Shown: positions 52,104 through 61,663 of the stretch, piece after piece
Layout: each line of letters opens with the position of its first letter
How positions within the stretch are numbered: position 1 is the first letter of the stretch
Origin: Entoloma clypeatum
Lineage: Eukaryota; Basidiomycota; Agaricomycetes; Agaricales; Entolomataceae
Length of the DNA stretch: 64,000 nt
Direction: 5' to 3'
NCBI GenBank assembly: GCA_963565915.1
Contig: OY751486.1
Coordinates: forward strand, 62,001 to 126,000
Program-made: the position numbers and the translations under genes
The notes under the pieces: generated by a model
Database searches by the model: none
The model's input: only the letters and a program-made list of their open reading frames with translations
What the model was told of the DNA's origin: nothing

Positions 52104-53740
52104 TTGCCCAGAGCGAAGAGAGCAACTACCAGACGAGTCAATACGTCGCGCTTCTTTGAAGACCTTACCAGTAACCCATTCAGCATGCCAGAAGCCCGAC
52201 AGGAGGAGCTAAGTCCTCGAGACAGTATCGATTTTACACTCATCCAGCAGTACATCGAATTGGAGATCCGTCACATCCTACAGCAGGTGCTTGACGAAGA
52301 ACTAGACAACGACGAGCATCGCCCCCACGGCGAGATAGCAGAGAGCATCCATCTTGCTCGGCAACACCAGATCGCGCGTTACAACGCCCGACAGAACGAA
52401 CTCGAAAGCTTTCGCGTTCAAGAAGGACCTCAGACAGGTCGGATCACAGAGATCAGAGAGTTTATCGGTGTCCAGACAACCGTTATCAGAAGATTGATTA
52501 GGACGCTCACATCGAGACGTCCCAGAGCCACATCATCACATCTTACTCAAAGCAGCAGATCTACGCCCACTTCACCACCGAAGAACAACAGACCGAGTAC
52601 AACCGCTGGGCACGAAACGAGAGACTTGACCCCTTCTCGAGACCAACAGACGCGCAGGAACAGAGATTCCTTAGAGATTTACAGAGGAAATACTCTGAAC
52701 GTTTTGCCACCGATTCCGCCGACGAGTCCCCTGACGAATTTACTTTTGACTCCGCGCAGTCAGATATTGAACAGATGCCTAGAACAGGGACTCATTTTCA
52801 ATCCTTACCTGTATCCCGAACCCCATCTTCATCCCAACAACCCGACTCCTCTTCTCCTCCACAGACTCTAAACATGGCAGAAGCTCCGGCTGTACAAACA
52901 ATGGATACATCCAAGATCATCAAGGACCCTGGGATGTTCAAGGACAGATACACCTTTGACGAGTGGTGGAAAGCCACCAAACTATACATCAGGTTCCAAA
53001 AGAGCCTCACAGACGATCAGAAGATTCTTGCGGTGTTATCCCGCATGATGGAAGGGTCCGGCAGACACTGGGCCAGTAACAAGTTAGACGCTCTTGCCGT
53101 TGACAACGAGAACATCACCTGGCTAGGTTTTTCCGATGATATCGCCACATGATTCTCCATTGCCAACAAGTCGGTCGCTGCCAAAGCGAGACTCGAAGTC
53201 CTGAAACAAGAGAAACGCACTGTTGATGAATTCTTGGATGAATTTGAAGAACTCTTGAAACTGTCAAACCTTGGCGAAGAAACTGGGAAATACATCCTAG
53301 AAAAGAACGTCAACCGCAGAATCTCTGAACAAGTGGCCAGCGATGGCAAGACGTACACCGATTATGCAAAGGAGATCCGAAACAAGGGACGACAGATGGA
53401 AGGACACGCACTGGTCATCCGAGGTGGCAGCGACATGCGCACCGGATCGGGTACCACTTATGGTGGTCAGGGCAAGGCCATGGAGATTGACAAAGCAGGG
53501 GTAGCCCGTTGCTACAACTGTCAACGCTTCGGTCATCTGGCTAAAGACTGTAGCGCTCCAAAGAAGAAAGATGGTCGCAAGTGTTTCAACTGTGACCAAG
53601 AAGGCCATATCGCGCGCAACTGCCGCAAGCCGAAGAAGAACTCCAGAAGGATTAGGAAGGTGTCCGAGGAAGATGCTGAGAATGATGAAACCACAATCTT
53701 AGAAGCCGACGAGAAGGATTTTTCCGAAGGGTCCGATTAA
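52104..53740 (+). pseudogene. gypsy-3 Gag, one frameshift and one TGA
   Basis: The first ATG in the frame is 52185; upstream the frame is open to TTG at 52104, which may be a mutated start. A 1-base deletion near 52499 moves the frame (RRLIR to DAHIETSQSHI). The gag core follows (FKDRYTFDEWWKATKLYIRFQ). TGA at 53150-53152 interrupts before FSIANKSVAAKARLE, again fitting CGA-to-TGA. Two CCHC zinc knuckles (CYNCQRFGHLAKDC and CFNCDQEGHIARNC) and an acidic tail end at TAA 53740. The nucleocapsid part would bind genomic RNA. As written, no full Gag can be made. Confidence 0.88.
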
Positions 53741-53781
53741 ACGACGCTAAGTCGCAACCCTTATCTATTAAACGGACTTGC

Positions 53782-56700
53782 TTGCCTTGTATGACTGCAG
53801 ACAATAGAACCTATGTCATCCCTGCCAAGCGAGCCACTGCGTCAACTAAGATTGTGAAGGGAGATAAACCTCTAAAAAGACGAGAAATCAGGCTGTTAGC
53901 TCAGCTCAGGACACGACGAGGACCAAAGGTTATCCGACCTGAGGTTGACAGCGGATGTGAACGCACATACATCCATCCCAGAATAGTACGCGAACAGAAC
54001 CTCCCCACGCGAGGAATACCGCCCATAGCAATTCTAAATGTGGATGGATCACCAAATCGACAACAGAAAGTGAGCCAACTTGCCGAAGTCAAACTGGATT
54101 TGGGAGCACATCAGGAAACCATGGAAGCAATGGTACTGGACATTGGGAGAACGGACATGCTCTTGGGACATGACTGGTTGGTACACCACAACCCCACAAT
54201 CAATTGGACAACCGGCGCGGTAACATTTAACCGGTGCCCAACAACATGTCGAACCAAACACTCGGGTTTTAGGATTAACCTTAATGGTCGCAAACACCGG
54301 GTTCGCATGGTTGAGGTGCGTGACAAAGATGCACCCAAAAAGTCGGATCAGAAATGGAAGCCTGGAGACCCTATTTTGGAAGCTGTCACTCCCACACCAC
54401 CTCCCACAACCAAACGACCCTCATATGTTGAACGATTTGCTCATCTTTTTGAGAAAGAGAACTTTGACAAGATCCCAAAGGAGAGGGAATGGGACCATGG
54501 TATCGAACTTACACCGGACGCACCAAAGGAACTAGGGGGAAATACATATCCCATGACGCAAAAGGAACAAGAAGAATTGGACGCATTCATTGACGAGGGC
54601 CTAGCAACAGGAAAGATCCGCCCGTCCAAATCCCCTTATGCCTCCCCTTGCTTCTTCATCAACAAAAAGGATGGCTCCAAACGATTGGTACAAGATTACC
54701 GCATGGTCAATAAATTCACGGTCAAAGACAAGTTCCCACTCCCACGAATATCCGATCTCTTGGACGTACTGAAAGATGCGGTCTACTTCAATAAAATGGA
54801 CATCATGTGGGGCTATAACAATGTCCGGATTAAAGAGGGCGACGAATGGAAAGCTGCCTTCCTCACCAGTCGAGGATTGTTCGAACCATTGGTCATGTTT
54901 TTCGGTCTTTGCAACTCCCCGGGAACGTTCTCTCGAATGATGGCTAGTCTATTCCGGGACCAGATCCGCCGACGTATCTGCGTGATCTACATGGATGACA
55001 TTGTGGTTATCGGTAAAACCAAGGAAGAACTCGCGAGAAACACTGAAGAAATCCTACAGATCCTATCGGACAATGATTTGTTCCTAAAAGAGAAGAAGTG
55101 TTTATGGGAAGTAACGAAATGTCCTATATTGGGATATGTGGTTGGGGAGGGACGTGTTGAGATGGAAACTGAGAAGGTGGATACAATTCGAAACTGGCGA
55201 GCACCCACATCAAAAAAGGAAGTTCAGAAGTTCCTTGGATTTGCTAACTTCTATCGACAATTTATTGAAGGGTACTCAAACATCGCAAAACCTCTCACCG
55301 CACTCACAGGCAGTACAGCATTTACTTGGGGACCAACAGAGCAGCAAGCTTTTGAAGGTCTCATACGGGCAATTACATCGGCACCAGTCTTGGCATTACC
55401 GAAACCAGAGGGACAGTTCAGGGTTGAAACCGATGCATCGGGCTATGCAATTGGAGCAGTACTCTCTCAGAAGCAAGACGACAAATGGCACCCCATCGCG
55501 TTCTTGTCACGTACCATGTCCGCGGCCGAACAGAATTACGAGATATATGACAAGGAACTCCTGGCGGTTGTGGAAGCATTAAAAGATTGGAGACACTATC
55601 TGCTCGAAGCCAGGGAACGTTTTGAAATCTTGACCGATCACAAGAACCTGGAATATTTCCGTCGTCCTCAGGACCTGAATCAACGACAGCGACGCTGGAA
55701 AATGAAGTTACAAGACTATGACTTCGAATTACGGCATGTGCCCGGCAAGACCAATGCAAAAGCGGACATCCTGTCACGCTTACCCTGGTATGAAGCAGAA
55801 CTCGAACCACAGGACAGTGACCAAATGCTCAAGGAGGGACTATTCTTGAAACAGTTGGAATCAGAAGATGTGGTACAAATGGAGATGTTCACGGAGGAAC
55901 AATTCTTTGAAGGGGGTGAGACATCTGATTCCATCAAAATTGGAAACATCACAACCATCGAAAACCCATGGATCGCACACATCAAGGCTTCGAACCGCAT
56001 GGAGACAGAAGTAGCGCAGGGCCTAAAAAAGAATCCTCATTGGTATCAACAGGAGAATGGGATCACCTATGCAGGAGAACGAGTCTATGTCCCGCCAGAT
56101 CCACAATTACGACAAGAATTGATGTTCGAGTCACACGATGCACCAGTGGCTGGACATCCAGGACAGTACCGGACACATGAACTCCTCACATGCACCTACT
56201 GGTGGCCTACCATACTACATGATGTGAAGAAGTATGTGAAGGGTTGCGACACTTGTCAATGCAACAAGATTAACCGACAAAAGCGACATGCTCCGCTACA
56301 TCCCCATGCAGCACCAAGTCACCCATGGGAAGACATAGGAATCGACGTCGTGAGACCGATACCAGAATCTGATGGAAAAAACGCAATTCTGGTCATCACA
56401 GATAGACATTCGAAGATGCTTCACCTTATTCCGACAACCGTGGAACTATCAGCTGAAGGATTAGCCAAGATCTATTGGGATCAGATATGGAAGCTTCATG
56501 GGATCCCCAAGAAGATCATCAGCGATAGGGGACCGCAGTTCGCCGCGAAGTTCATGGAGATACTCTGCCGCATGTTAGGGATCAAGAGGAACCTGTCCAC
56601 GGCATACCATCCACAAACAGATGGACAGGCTGAACGATCACATCAGGAAACGGAGGCGTTCTTACGAAACTTTGTCAACCATCTACAGGATGATTGGGCT

Positions 56701-57390
56701 GAATGGATTGCAATCGCAGAGTTCCAGTACAATGACAAAGAACATCAGGCGACGAAGCACACCCCATTCTACCTCAACTACGGTTTACATTCGTGGAAGG
56801 GAGAGCTCGTGTTAGAAGATACCAATCCGGCTGCCAACGACTTCTTGAAAAAACTCAAACAGGCACGAGAAGAAGCCAATGCTGCGCTGAAACAAGCACA
56901 GGATCAGATGAAGAAGACAGTTGACACACGGCGAAGTCCGTCTCGGGACTACCGCATCAGAGACAAGGTGTGGCTGGAAGGGACTAACATCAGGACCAAT
57001 CGCCCCTCAAAGAAACTTGATGCACTCCGACATGGACCATTCAAAGTCCTAGAGAAGAAAGGAGCTAGCGCATACCTTCTTGATCTTCCAAAGACTTGGA
57101 AGATGATTCACCCTGTGTTCAACGAGACCCTGTTGTCACCATATGAAACTCCGAAGTACGCCATCCAGAAAAAGAAACCAGCCCCTGATCCGATCATCGT
57201 CGAAGGACGAGAAGAGTACCATGTGTCTACAATCCTAGACTCTCGAAAGTTCCGCGGAAAGATCCAGTACCTCGTCCAGTGGGAAGGATATGGTCCAGAA
57301 GAGAACACATGTGAACCTCGAGCTAATGTTCAGAACGCTCAAGATTTGATCCGTGATTTCCATCAGCAAAACCCGTCTCGCCCACGATAA
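53782..57390 (+). CDS. gypsy-3 Pol polyprotein with chromodomain
   Basis: 1202 codons without interruption; the first ATG within the frame is soon after its start. Domains in order are protease (VDSGCERTY, about residues 54-62), RT with LVQDYRMVNKF and YMDDIVVI, RNase H (VETDASGYAIGAV, TDHKNLEYF), and the integrase zinc finger (HDAPVAGHPGQY, CDTCQ). The integrase core has D in GIDVV, SDRGPQF and E of GQAERSHQ. The C-terminal chromodomain (YHVSTILDSRKFRGKIQYLVQWEGYG) has Cys at 57310-57312 where Trp of the methyl-lysine cage is normal. The 41-nt gap to gag and different frames suggest translation by frameshifting or reinitiation. This is the best preserved pol in the window. Confidence 0.95.
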   Translation: MPCMTADNRTYVIPAKRATASTKIVKGDKPLKRREIRLLAQLRTRRGPKVIRPEVDSGCERTYIHPRIVREQNLPTRGIPPIAILNVDGSPNRQQKVSQLAEVKLDLGAHQETMEAMVLDIGRTDMLLGHDWLVHHNPTINWTTGAVTFNRCPTTCRTKHSGFRINLNGRKHRVRMVEVRDKDAPKKSDQKWKPGDPILEAVTPTPPPTTKRPSYVERFAHLFEKENFDKIPKEREWDHGIELTPDAPKELGGNTYPMTQKEQEELDAFIDEGLATGKIRPSKSPYASPCFFINKKDGSKRLVQDYRMVNKFTVKDKFPLPRISDLLDVLKDAVYFNKMDIMWGYNNVRIKEGDEWKAAFLTSRGLFEPLVMFFGLCNSPGTFSRMMASLFRDQIRRRICVIYMDDIVVIGKTKEELARNTEEILQILSDNDLFLKEKKCLWEVTKCPILGYVVGEGRVEMETEKVDTIRNWRAPTSKKEVQKFLGFANFYRQFIEGYSNIAKPLTALTGSTAFTWGPTEQQAFEGLIRAITSAPVLALPKPEGQFRVETDASGYAIGAVLSQKQDDKWHPIAFLSRTMSAAEQNYEIYDKELLAVVEALKDWRHYLLEARERFEILTDHKNLEYFRRPQDLNQRQRRWKMKLQDYDFELRHVPGKTNAKADILSRLPWYEAELEPQDSDQMLKEGLFLKQLESEDVVQMEMFTEEQFFEGGETSDSIKIGNITTIENPWIAHIKASNRMETEVAQGLKKNPHWYQQENGITYAGERVYVPPDPQLRQELMFESHDAPVAGHPGQYRTHELLTCTYWWPTILHDVKKYVKGCDTCQCNKINRQKRHAPLHPHAAPSHPWEDIGIDVVRPIPESDGKNAILVITDRHSKMLHLIPTTVELSAEGLAKIYWDQIWKLHGIPKKIISDRGPQFAAKFMEILCRMLGIKRNLSTAYHPQTDGQAERSHQETEAFLRNFVNHLQDDWAEWIAIAEFQYNDKEHQATKHTPFYLNYGLHSWKGELVLEDTNPAANDFLKKLKQAREEANAALKQAQDQMKKTVDTRRSPSRDYRIRDKVWLEGTNIRTNRPSKKLDALRHGPFKVLEKKGASAYLLDLPKTWKMIHPVFNETLLSPYETPKYAIQKKKPAPDPIIVEGREEYHVSTILDSRKFRGKIQYLVQWEGYGPEENTCEPRANVQNAQDLIRDFHQQNPSRPR

Positions 57391-57524
57391 AAGACGGCTC
57401 TCAGAATCCATGACAAGTATCGACCTCACCAGTCAACCACACACCGAGTTCCCCGCTCTAGTCCTTTTCCCTGCCCAATATAGCCTCCCCCTTCTTCTTC
57501 TACCTCTCAACCATCCTCACCGCC

Positions 57525-57895
57525 ATGTCCAACACCACCGTTACCTCCACCTCTACCACCGACATCAACCCCGCCATCGCCGCCCTTATGAACGAAGCAC
57601 TCTCTATGAGAGACCAAATCCATGCTCTCGAAACTTCCCTTGCCGACCTCCTCCATCGCCAGATGCATATGCGGCTTCACTCGCTGTCCAACCTACCGTC
57701 GCCCCGAGTCCCAAGGAAAAACAGATTCTCGGAAATTACACCAGCACCCTCGTAATCGAGAATCAACGTATTCGGCTGGCTATCAAAGGCCTCGAACTCG
57801 CCGTAGCCATCAACGAGGAGTTGATATATGATTGGAGCCTCAAGGAAAGTCCGAACTGGTCCGATCCCGGCCACAACGAGGGATGGGGACAGTGA
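57525..57895 (+). pseudogene. additional ORF between gypsy-3 pol and the 3' LTR
   Basis: ATG 57525 opens a frame (INPAIAALMNEALSMRDQIHALETSLADLLH, coiled-coil-like). Near 57660 the sensible reading passes to another frame (DAYAASLAVQPTVAPSPKEKQILGNYTSTLVIENQRIR in pieces) that ends at TGA 57895, only 34 bp before the LTR. Together they give about 120 residues. There is no signal peptide or membrane span, so it is not an env gene. Either one base was lost or the ORF uses frameshifting. No known family is recognised. Confidence 0.5.
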
Positions 57896-57929
57896 CTCTG
57901 TGAGGACACAGAGCTAGGAGAGGGGAACA

Positions 57930-58331
57930 TGTTACGGACTCTACGGTATGAGGACCATGTCATATCTTTTACTTATCAGCCCGACTCGGCGCCCTCTTAC
58001 GAGCTTACTATGTCTAATGTCTACTTTCGCAACCTTCGATTTCCAGTCTGACTCATTACATTACTTTGTCATCCCCTTTAGTATACTTCGCTCCCGCGCT
58101 GACTCACTTTCTGCAGTCAGCTTACTCACTGTACATAGCCTTCTGCAGTCGCCTTACTCATGTGCACTGCCTTCCGCAGTACTGACTCATCCGCTACCGC
58201 CTATAGTCAGTACCTATATAAACCTCTTGTACTATAGTAGATTCCTTAGATTTAGCAATCACTTTGCTCTTCGCCTTTCCACTTTCCTGCATACTCTGCC
58301 CGAACCTTGGAACGGTTTGTTAAGCATAACA
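57930..58331 (+). repeat. gypsy-3 3' LTR
   Basis: 402 bp. From about 58076 onward (TTTAGTATACTTCGCTCCCG) it resembles the 5' LTR closely, with small indels. The first about 145 bp are almost unalignable to the 5' LTR apart from TGTTACGGACT. Confidence 0.92.
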
Positions 58332-58355
58332 AGACAAAAGGATGTAGAATCAAAA

Positions 58356-61202
58356 CTAACGGCTCAGCCACTTTGCAAGCTCAATGGTCGGCAACCTTCT
58401 TGGCCCTGAGACTTCGCCTCCATTGTCGTCTTCATTTTCTTCATTGGTTGTTGGTTGAGGGTTCACCTGAGTTGGCAAGTCGATGTCCACTTCTTCACCC
58501 TCTAAAGCCTCAATGTGTTCCAGCTCTGCAATAATTGCCTCTGCGATGACTCGCATTAGAATGAGAAAGACAGTCATAAAACGGAGCGTAATCACCTAGT
58601 CTTGCCAAGATTTCTGATAAACATGTTCCATTGAGCATGCCGCGGTTAGCAAAGTCAGCGCGAGAGGCGGCAAGTTTGTCGAGCTGCTGGTTTGTAAGAA
58701 GCATCTGATAGAGAGCCTTGAAGCGGCTGGAGCGTTGCCAGGGTTCTTTGACGGCCTGGATATGCTTGTTCTCTGTCATAGATGAACAAAGGCCATTTGG
58801 TGTGCCAAATGCATGGATTGACGCTGTGTTGCCAACACCCTTCTGAACAAAGATTTTGCGGTATTTATGAAACTGGTCCAGCACATCTTCGATCTCTCGT
58901 AGAGTATTTGTATCATGAACATTCTGCCGGGCCAAGTAAATGAAATCCAGCAAGGCATGAAGCGCTCGCACCATGTCTACCAGTACATATCCCTCAATGG
59001 CGGGCAAATAGACCTTTGGTTTAGTAAAAGATTAGTTGTGTCCATATGTGGCGGGAAACAACATTTGCCTTGCCTTCATGGGTGCCTTAGAGTCATCTCC
59101 AGTCCACTGTTTGAAGCCTCTGCCTTGAGAAAAACGGCGCAAACCAGAGAAAGGAGCTGCGGCGGCAATGCTACAGGCAACTTAGCTCCATGAGCTTGAC
59201 GAATATGTTTCAAATGAAGCTGGCAAACCATCGATCAATATCATCAATAATTATATTTGACTGAGCCTCGCCATGAGTTGCTTTTAGGTATTCCTCTATC
59301 CATGTCACCATGTGATCCTTAAATGTGCCCTTGATAACTTGATGCAGGAGGTCCGGTGAGATAAGTTCATAGATGTCTGCGCGAGGAAAGTCCTTGGTAA
59401 ATGGCTGTGACACTTAATTAAGTATAGCTCTCACCAAAGAAACAATGACTTACGACAAGATCGCCTACAAGACCATATTCATCCCATAATTCCCCTAATG
59501 TCAATTCCTCCAACAATGCAATAGTATGGTTCAACCGCCATGGTGCATAATGTAATCCATCAAGGTCATTTGATGGTGCTATGCATCTATTATATATTAG
59601 TTGGATATGAAACAAGATGTTAAAATGAAAATGTCTTACTTTGGACACCATCCCTGAACGATGCAAGTCAGAAGACACTGTTCGGGATAGTCGGCTATAT
59701 AGGGCCCGATTCCGTATATGGCTCGTCTAAAATGATCATCAGCGCATCGGACAACTTCTGCCTTGGTCATTCCTGGCTTCAGGGACTGGAGGATCATGGT
59801 GAGAGTTGTGTGTACAAGCTGCCGACAAAATTTGCGAAATTTGCTGCAATTGATGTGGCATTTTTCAGCTGAAAATGGAATAAAGATGCAAGAAAAGATA
59901 TATTCAGAATTGAAAAGAATCCAAGTAAGACAAGGCCATTTCGGTGGGCACGCCGAGTATTATTATGAATATTCCCAATCGATAGATATATTGGCCAGTA
60001 TTCATTATTGCCGGTTGCAACTGAGACTGTGGTTTTGTCGCTTCCGAGGATGATGGGTATGAACATAGCTCCCTGACTCTGAATCTCGGGGTCTTCACTG
60101 ATCAGATCCTGCCATATTGCAGCTTAGGAGAATGCATGGAGTGAAGGACAAAAACATACTGCCTGTTTCCATGCCCAATTAGCGGACATGAAGTCGTGAT
60201 AGCGGCAATTTTTGTCTGCGTCATATTCGCGAAAAGGTGTGTAATTGAATTCGTCCTTGAAATCTGGGTTTGCGATAAGGTTGTGGACAAGTGCCTGTGG
60301 ATCCCTGAACCACACTTCATACTCAGAGTCCATCCATGAAGGCACTTCACCATGTTCGGGACGTGCTCCTGTATGTGATAACAAAAAGGACTGCCACGGC
60401 ACATTGCCGAGCTCTGTAGAGTCAATAACATTGTACAGATCTTTATGATTATGGAATGGGGGGTGCGCATTGTAAGGGGCAAGACTTGCCACCCAGAGAC
60501 TGAGGAGGATGTTGATATTGCCGGCGGACATCTGCACCCGGCGAAAGAGAATGTCAGCAACCTCAAACTCAAGACGGTTACTACAGTATATGGTGTCCAG
60601 TTGTCAGGCCCAAGATCTGATCCACGTGGAGTGGGAGGAGTCCTCTGAGGAATATCGGATCCAAATTCATCGCAGATTTTGCCTATGACATAACATTAGT
60701 AGATGGTAACAATGAAACATTCTAGCATACCAGTCAAGTGTGGGTGGTATTCTCGACGAAGCCCACTTTGGTGTGATTCACTTTGACAACTCGCGTTTTC
60801 ATCGTCTCTGGCCAGAGATGAAGAGTTCGTCATGGAACTATCCACTTCCTTGTCAGTACCATTCCGAGCTCCACCATGTCGGGAGTTTGAGTCATTACCC
60901 CAATCCGGCATGTCCCAGTTGTTGAAATCAAGACCAGGCACATTTTCAAAGTCTGAGGGAGCAACATCAAAATTTGGTGGTGTTGCATGTTCGTTCGGTT
61001 CCTCAAAATTGAGCCGAGGCGACAGCGGAGAATTTGACCATGTCAACACATCAAAATTGAACCTGTGATATGAAAGTGAGCATTGATATGTGCCCACCAA
61101 ATTAATGAAGATCAATGTACTGGATCGTTTCCCAAGGATTTGGCTCCTCAGGGATTGAGTATTCACTTTCAAGATCCCTGACCGATGTGCAATCAGCTTC
61201 AT
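58356..61202 (-). pseudogene. Plavaka transposase gene with introns
   Basis: Transposase of the Plavaka group (EnSpm/CACTA-like, basidiomycetes), read on the minus strand through at least six short GT-AG introns. Markers in order are TPPTPRGSDLGPDNWTPY, VQMSAGNINILLSLW, FHNHKDLYNVIDST, LGNVPWQSF, MFIPIILGSDKTTVSVATG, YLSIGNIHNNTRRAHRN, DYPEQCLLTC, PRADIYELISPDLLHQVIKG, GFKQWTGDDSK, GTPNGLCSSMTENKH, AVKEPWQRSSR and MLLTNQQLDKLAASRADF. A TA duplication at about 60587-60591 shifts the frame before VADILFRR. The usual SLPRQHS segment before FGTPNGLCSS is missing. The start beyond 61202 is uncertain, and gypsy-4 is inserted just upstream at 61365. Confidence 0.85.
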
Positions 61203-61364
61203 TACATTGGGTAAAATGTCAGCAATTACTTACGAGTAGGGGGTGTCTCCGAAAGGCATTAGCCAAGGATTTGGCTCCTTGTAGCTCTCCTCATCACTCA
61301 AAAGTTCACTCTGATTAAGGCTAAGTCATTCTCATTAGGGATTCAGAAATGAAGACATAATTAC
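61203..61364. other. upstream part of the Plavaka gene
   Basis: Probably 5' coding or leader sequence of the Plavaka gene, cut by gypsy-4. A GGATTTGGCTCCT phrase occurs twice (about 61136 and 61268). Confidence 0.35.
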
Positions 61365-61652
61365 TGTTGAGGCGACGCTAAGTCCAACGACGTCGCGAGC
61401 CCAAACTTAAGAACGAAGTGGAAGATGTGAAGTGAACTGAATTGCCCAGAGACCCAGCGGGAATCTCAAGAGAACAAGCTATCGAATACAAGTGAAAGTA
61501 CTCTACTTATATATGTAAATTCCATGAGGCTGCGTTGTGGCAGCGTCATGCTGCGTGATAATAATGAGATGTCCTCATGTGCGATATGATGTAGATAAGA
61601 TAAGATCGAGATAAGATAAGATAAAGTGAAAAGTGAAAATACGATCATAACA
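61365..61652 (-). repeat. gypsy-4 3' LTR
   Basis: 288 bp with TGTT and AACA ends. It has a GATAAGATAAGAT-rich U3 (plus strand 61594-61625) and a TATATAAGTA TATA region on the minus strand near 61505-61515. Confidence 0.88.
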
Positions 61653-61663
61653 TTACCCCCTTT

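Larger units (their letters stand above)
51695..58331 (+). mobile_element. gypsy-3: nearly complete chromovirus
   Basis: A 6637-bp LTR retrotransposon with LTRs TGTTACGGA to GCATAACA (388 and 402 bp), a self-primer site, gag, an intact 1202-codon pol, and an extra ORF between pol and the 3' LTR. The flanks AGAAC and AGACA do not form a perfect 5-bp duplication. The LTR pair differs strongly in U3 but not in R/U5. It lies between the unknown gene at 51168-51690 and the Plavaka gene. Confidence 0.93.

Noticed and set aside
57525..57895. An env gene in gypsy-3
   Set aside because: No signal peptide, transmembrane segment or cysteine pattern; the segment is coiled-coil-like.
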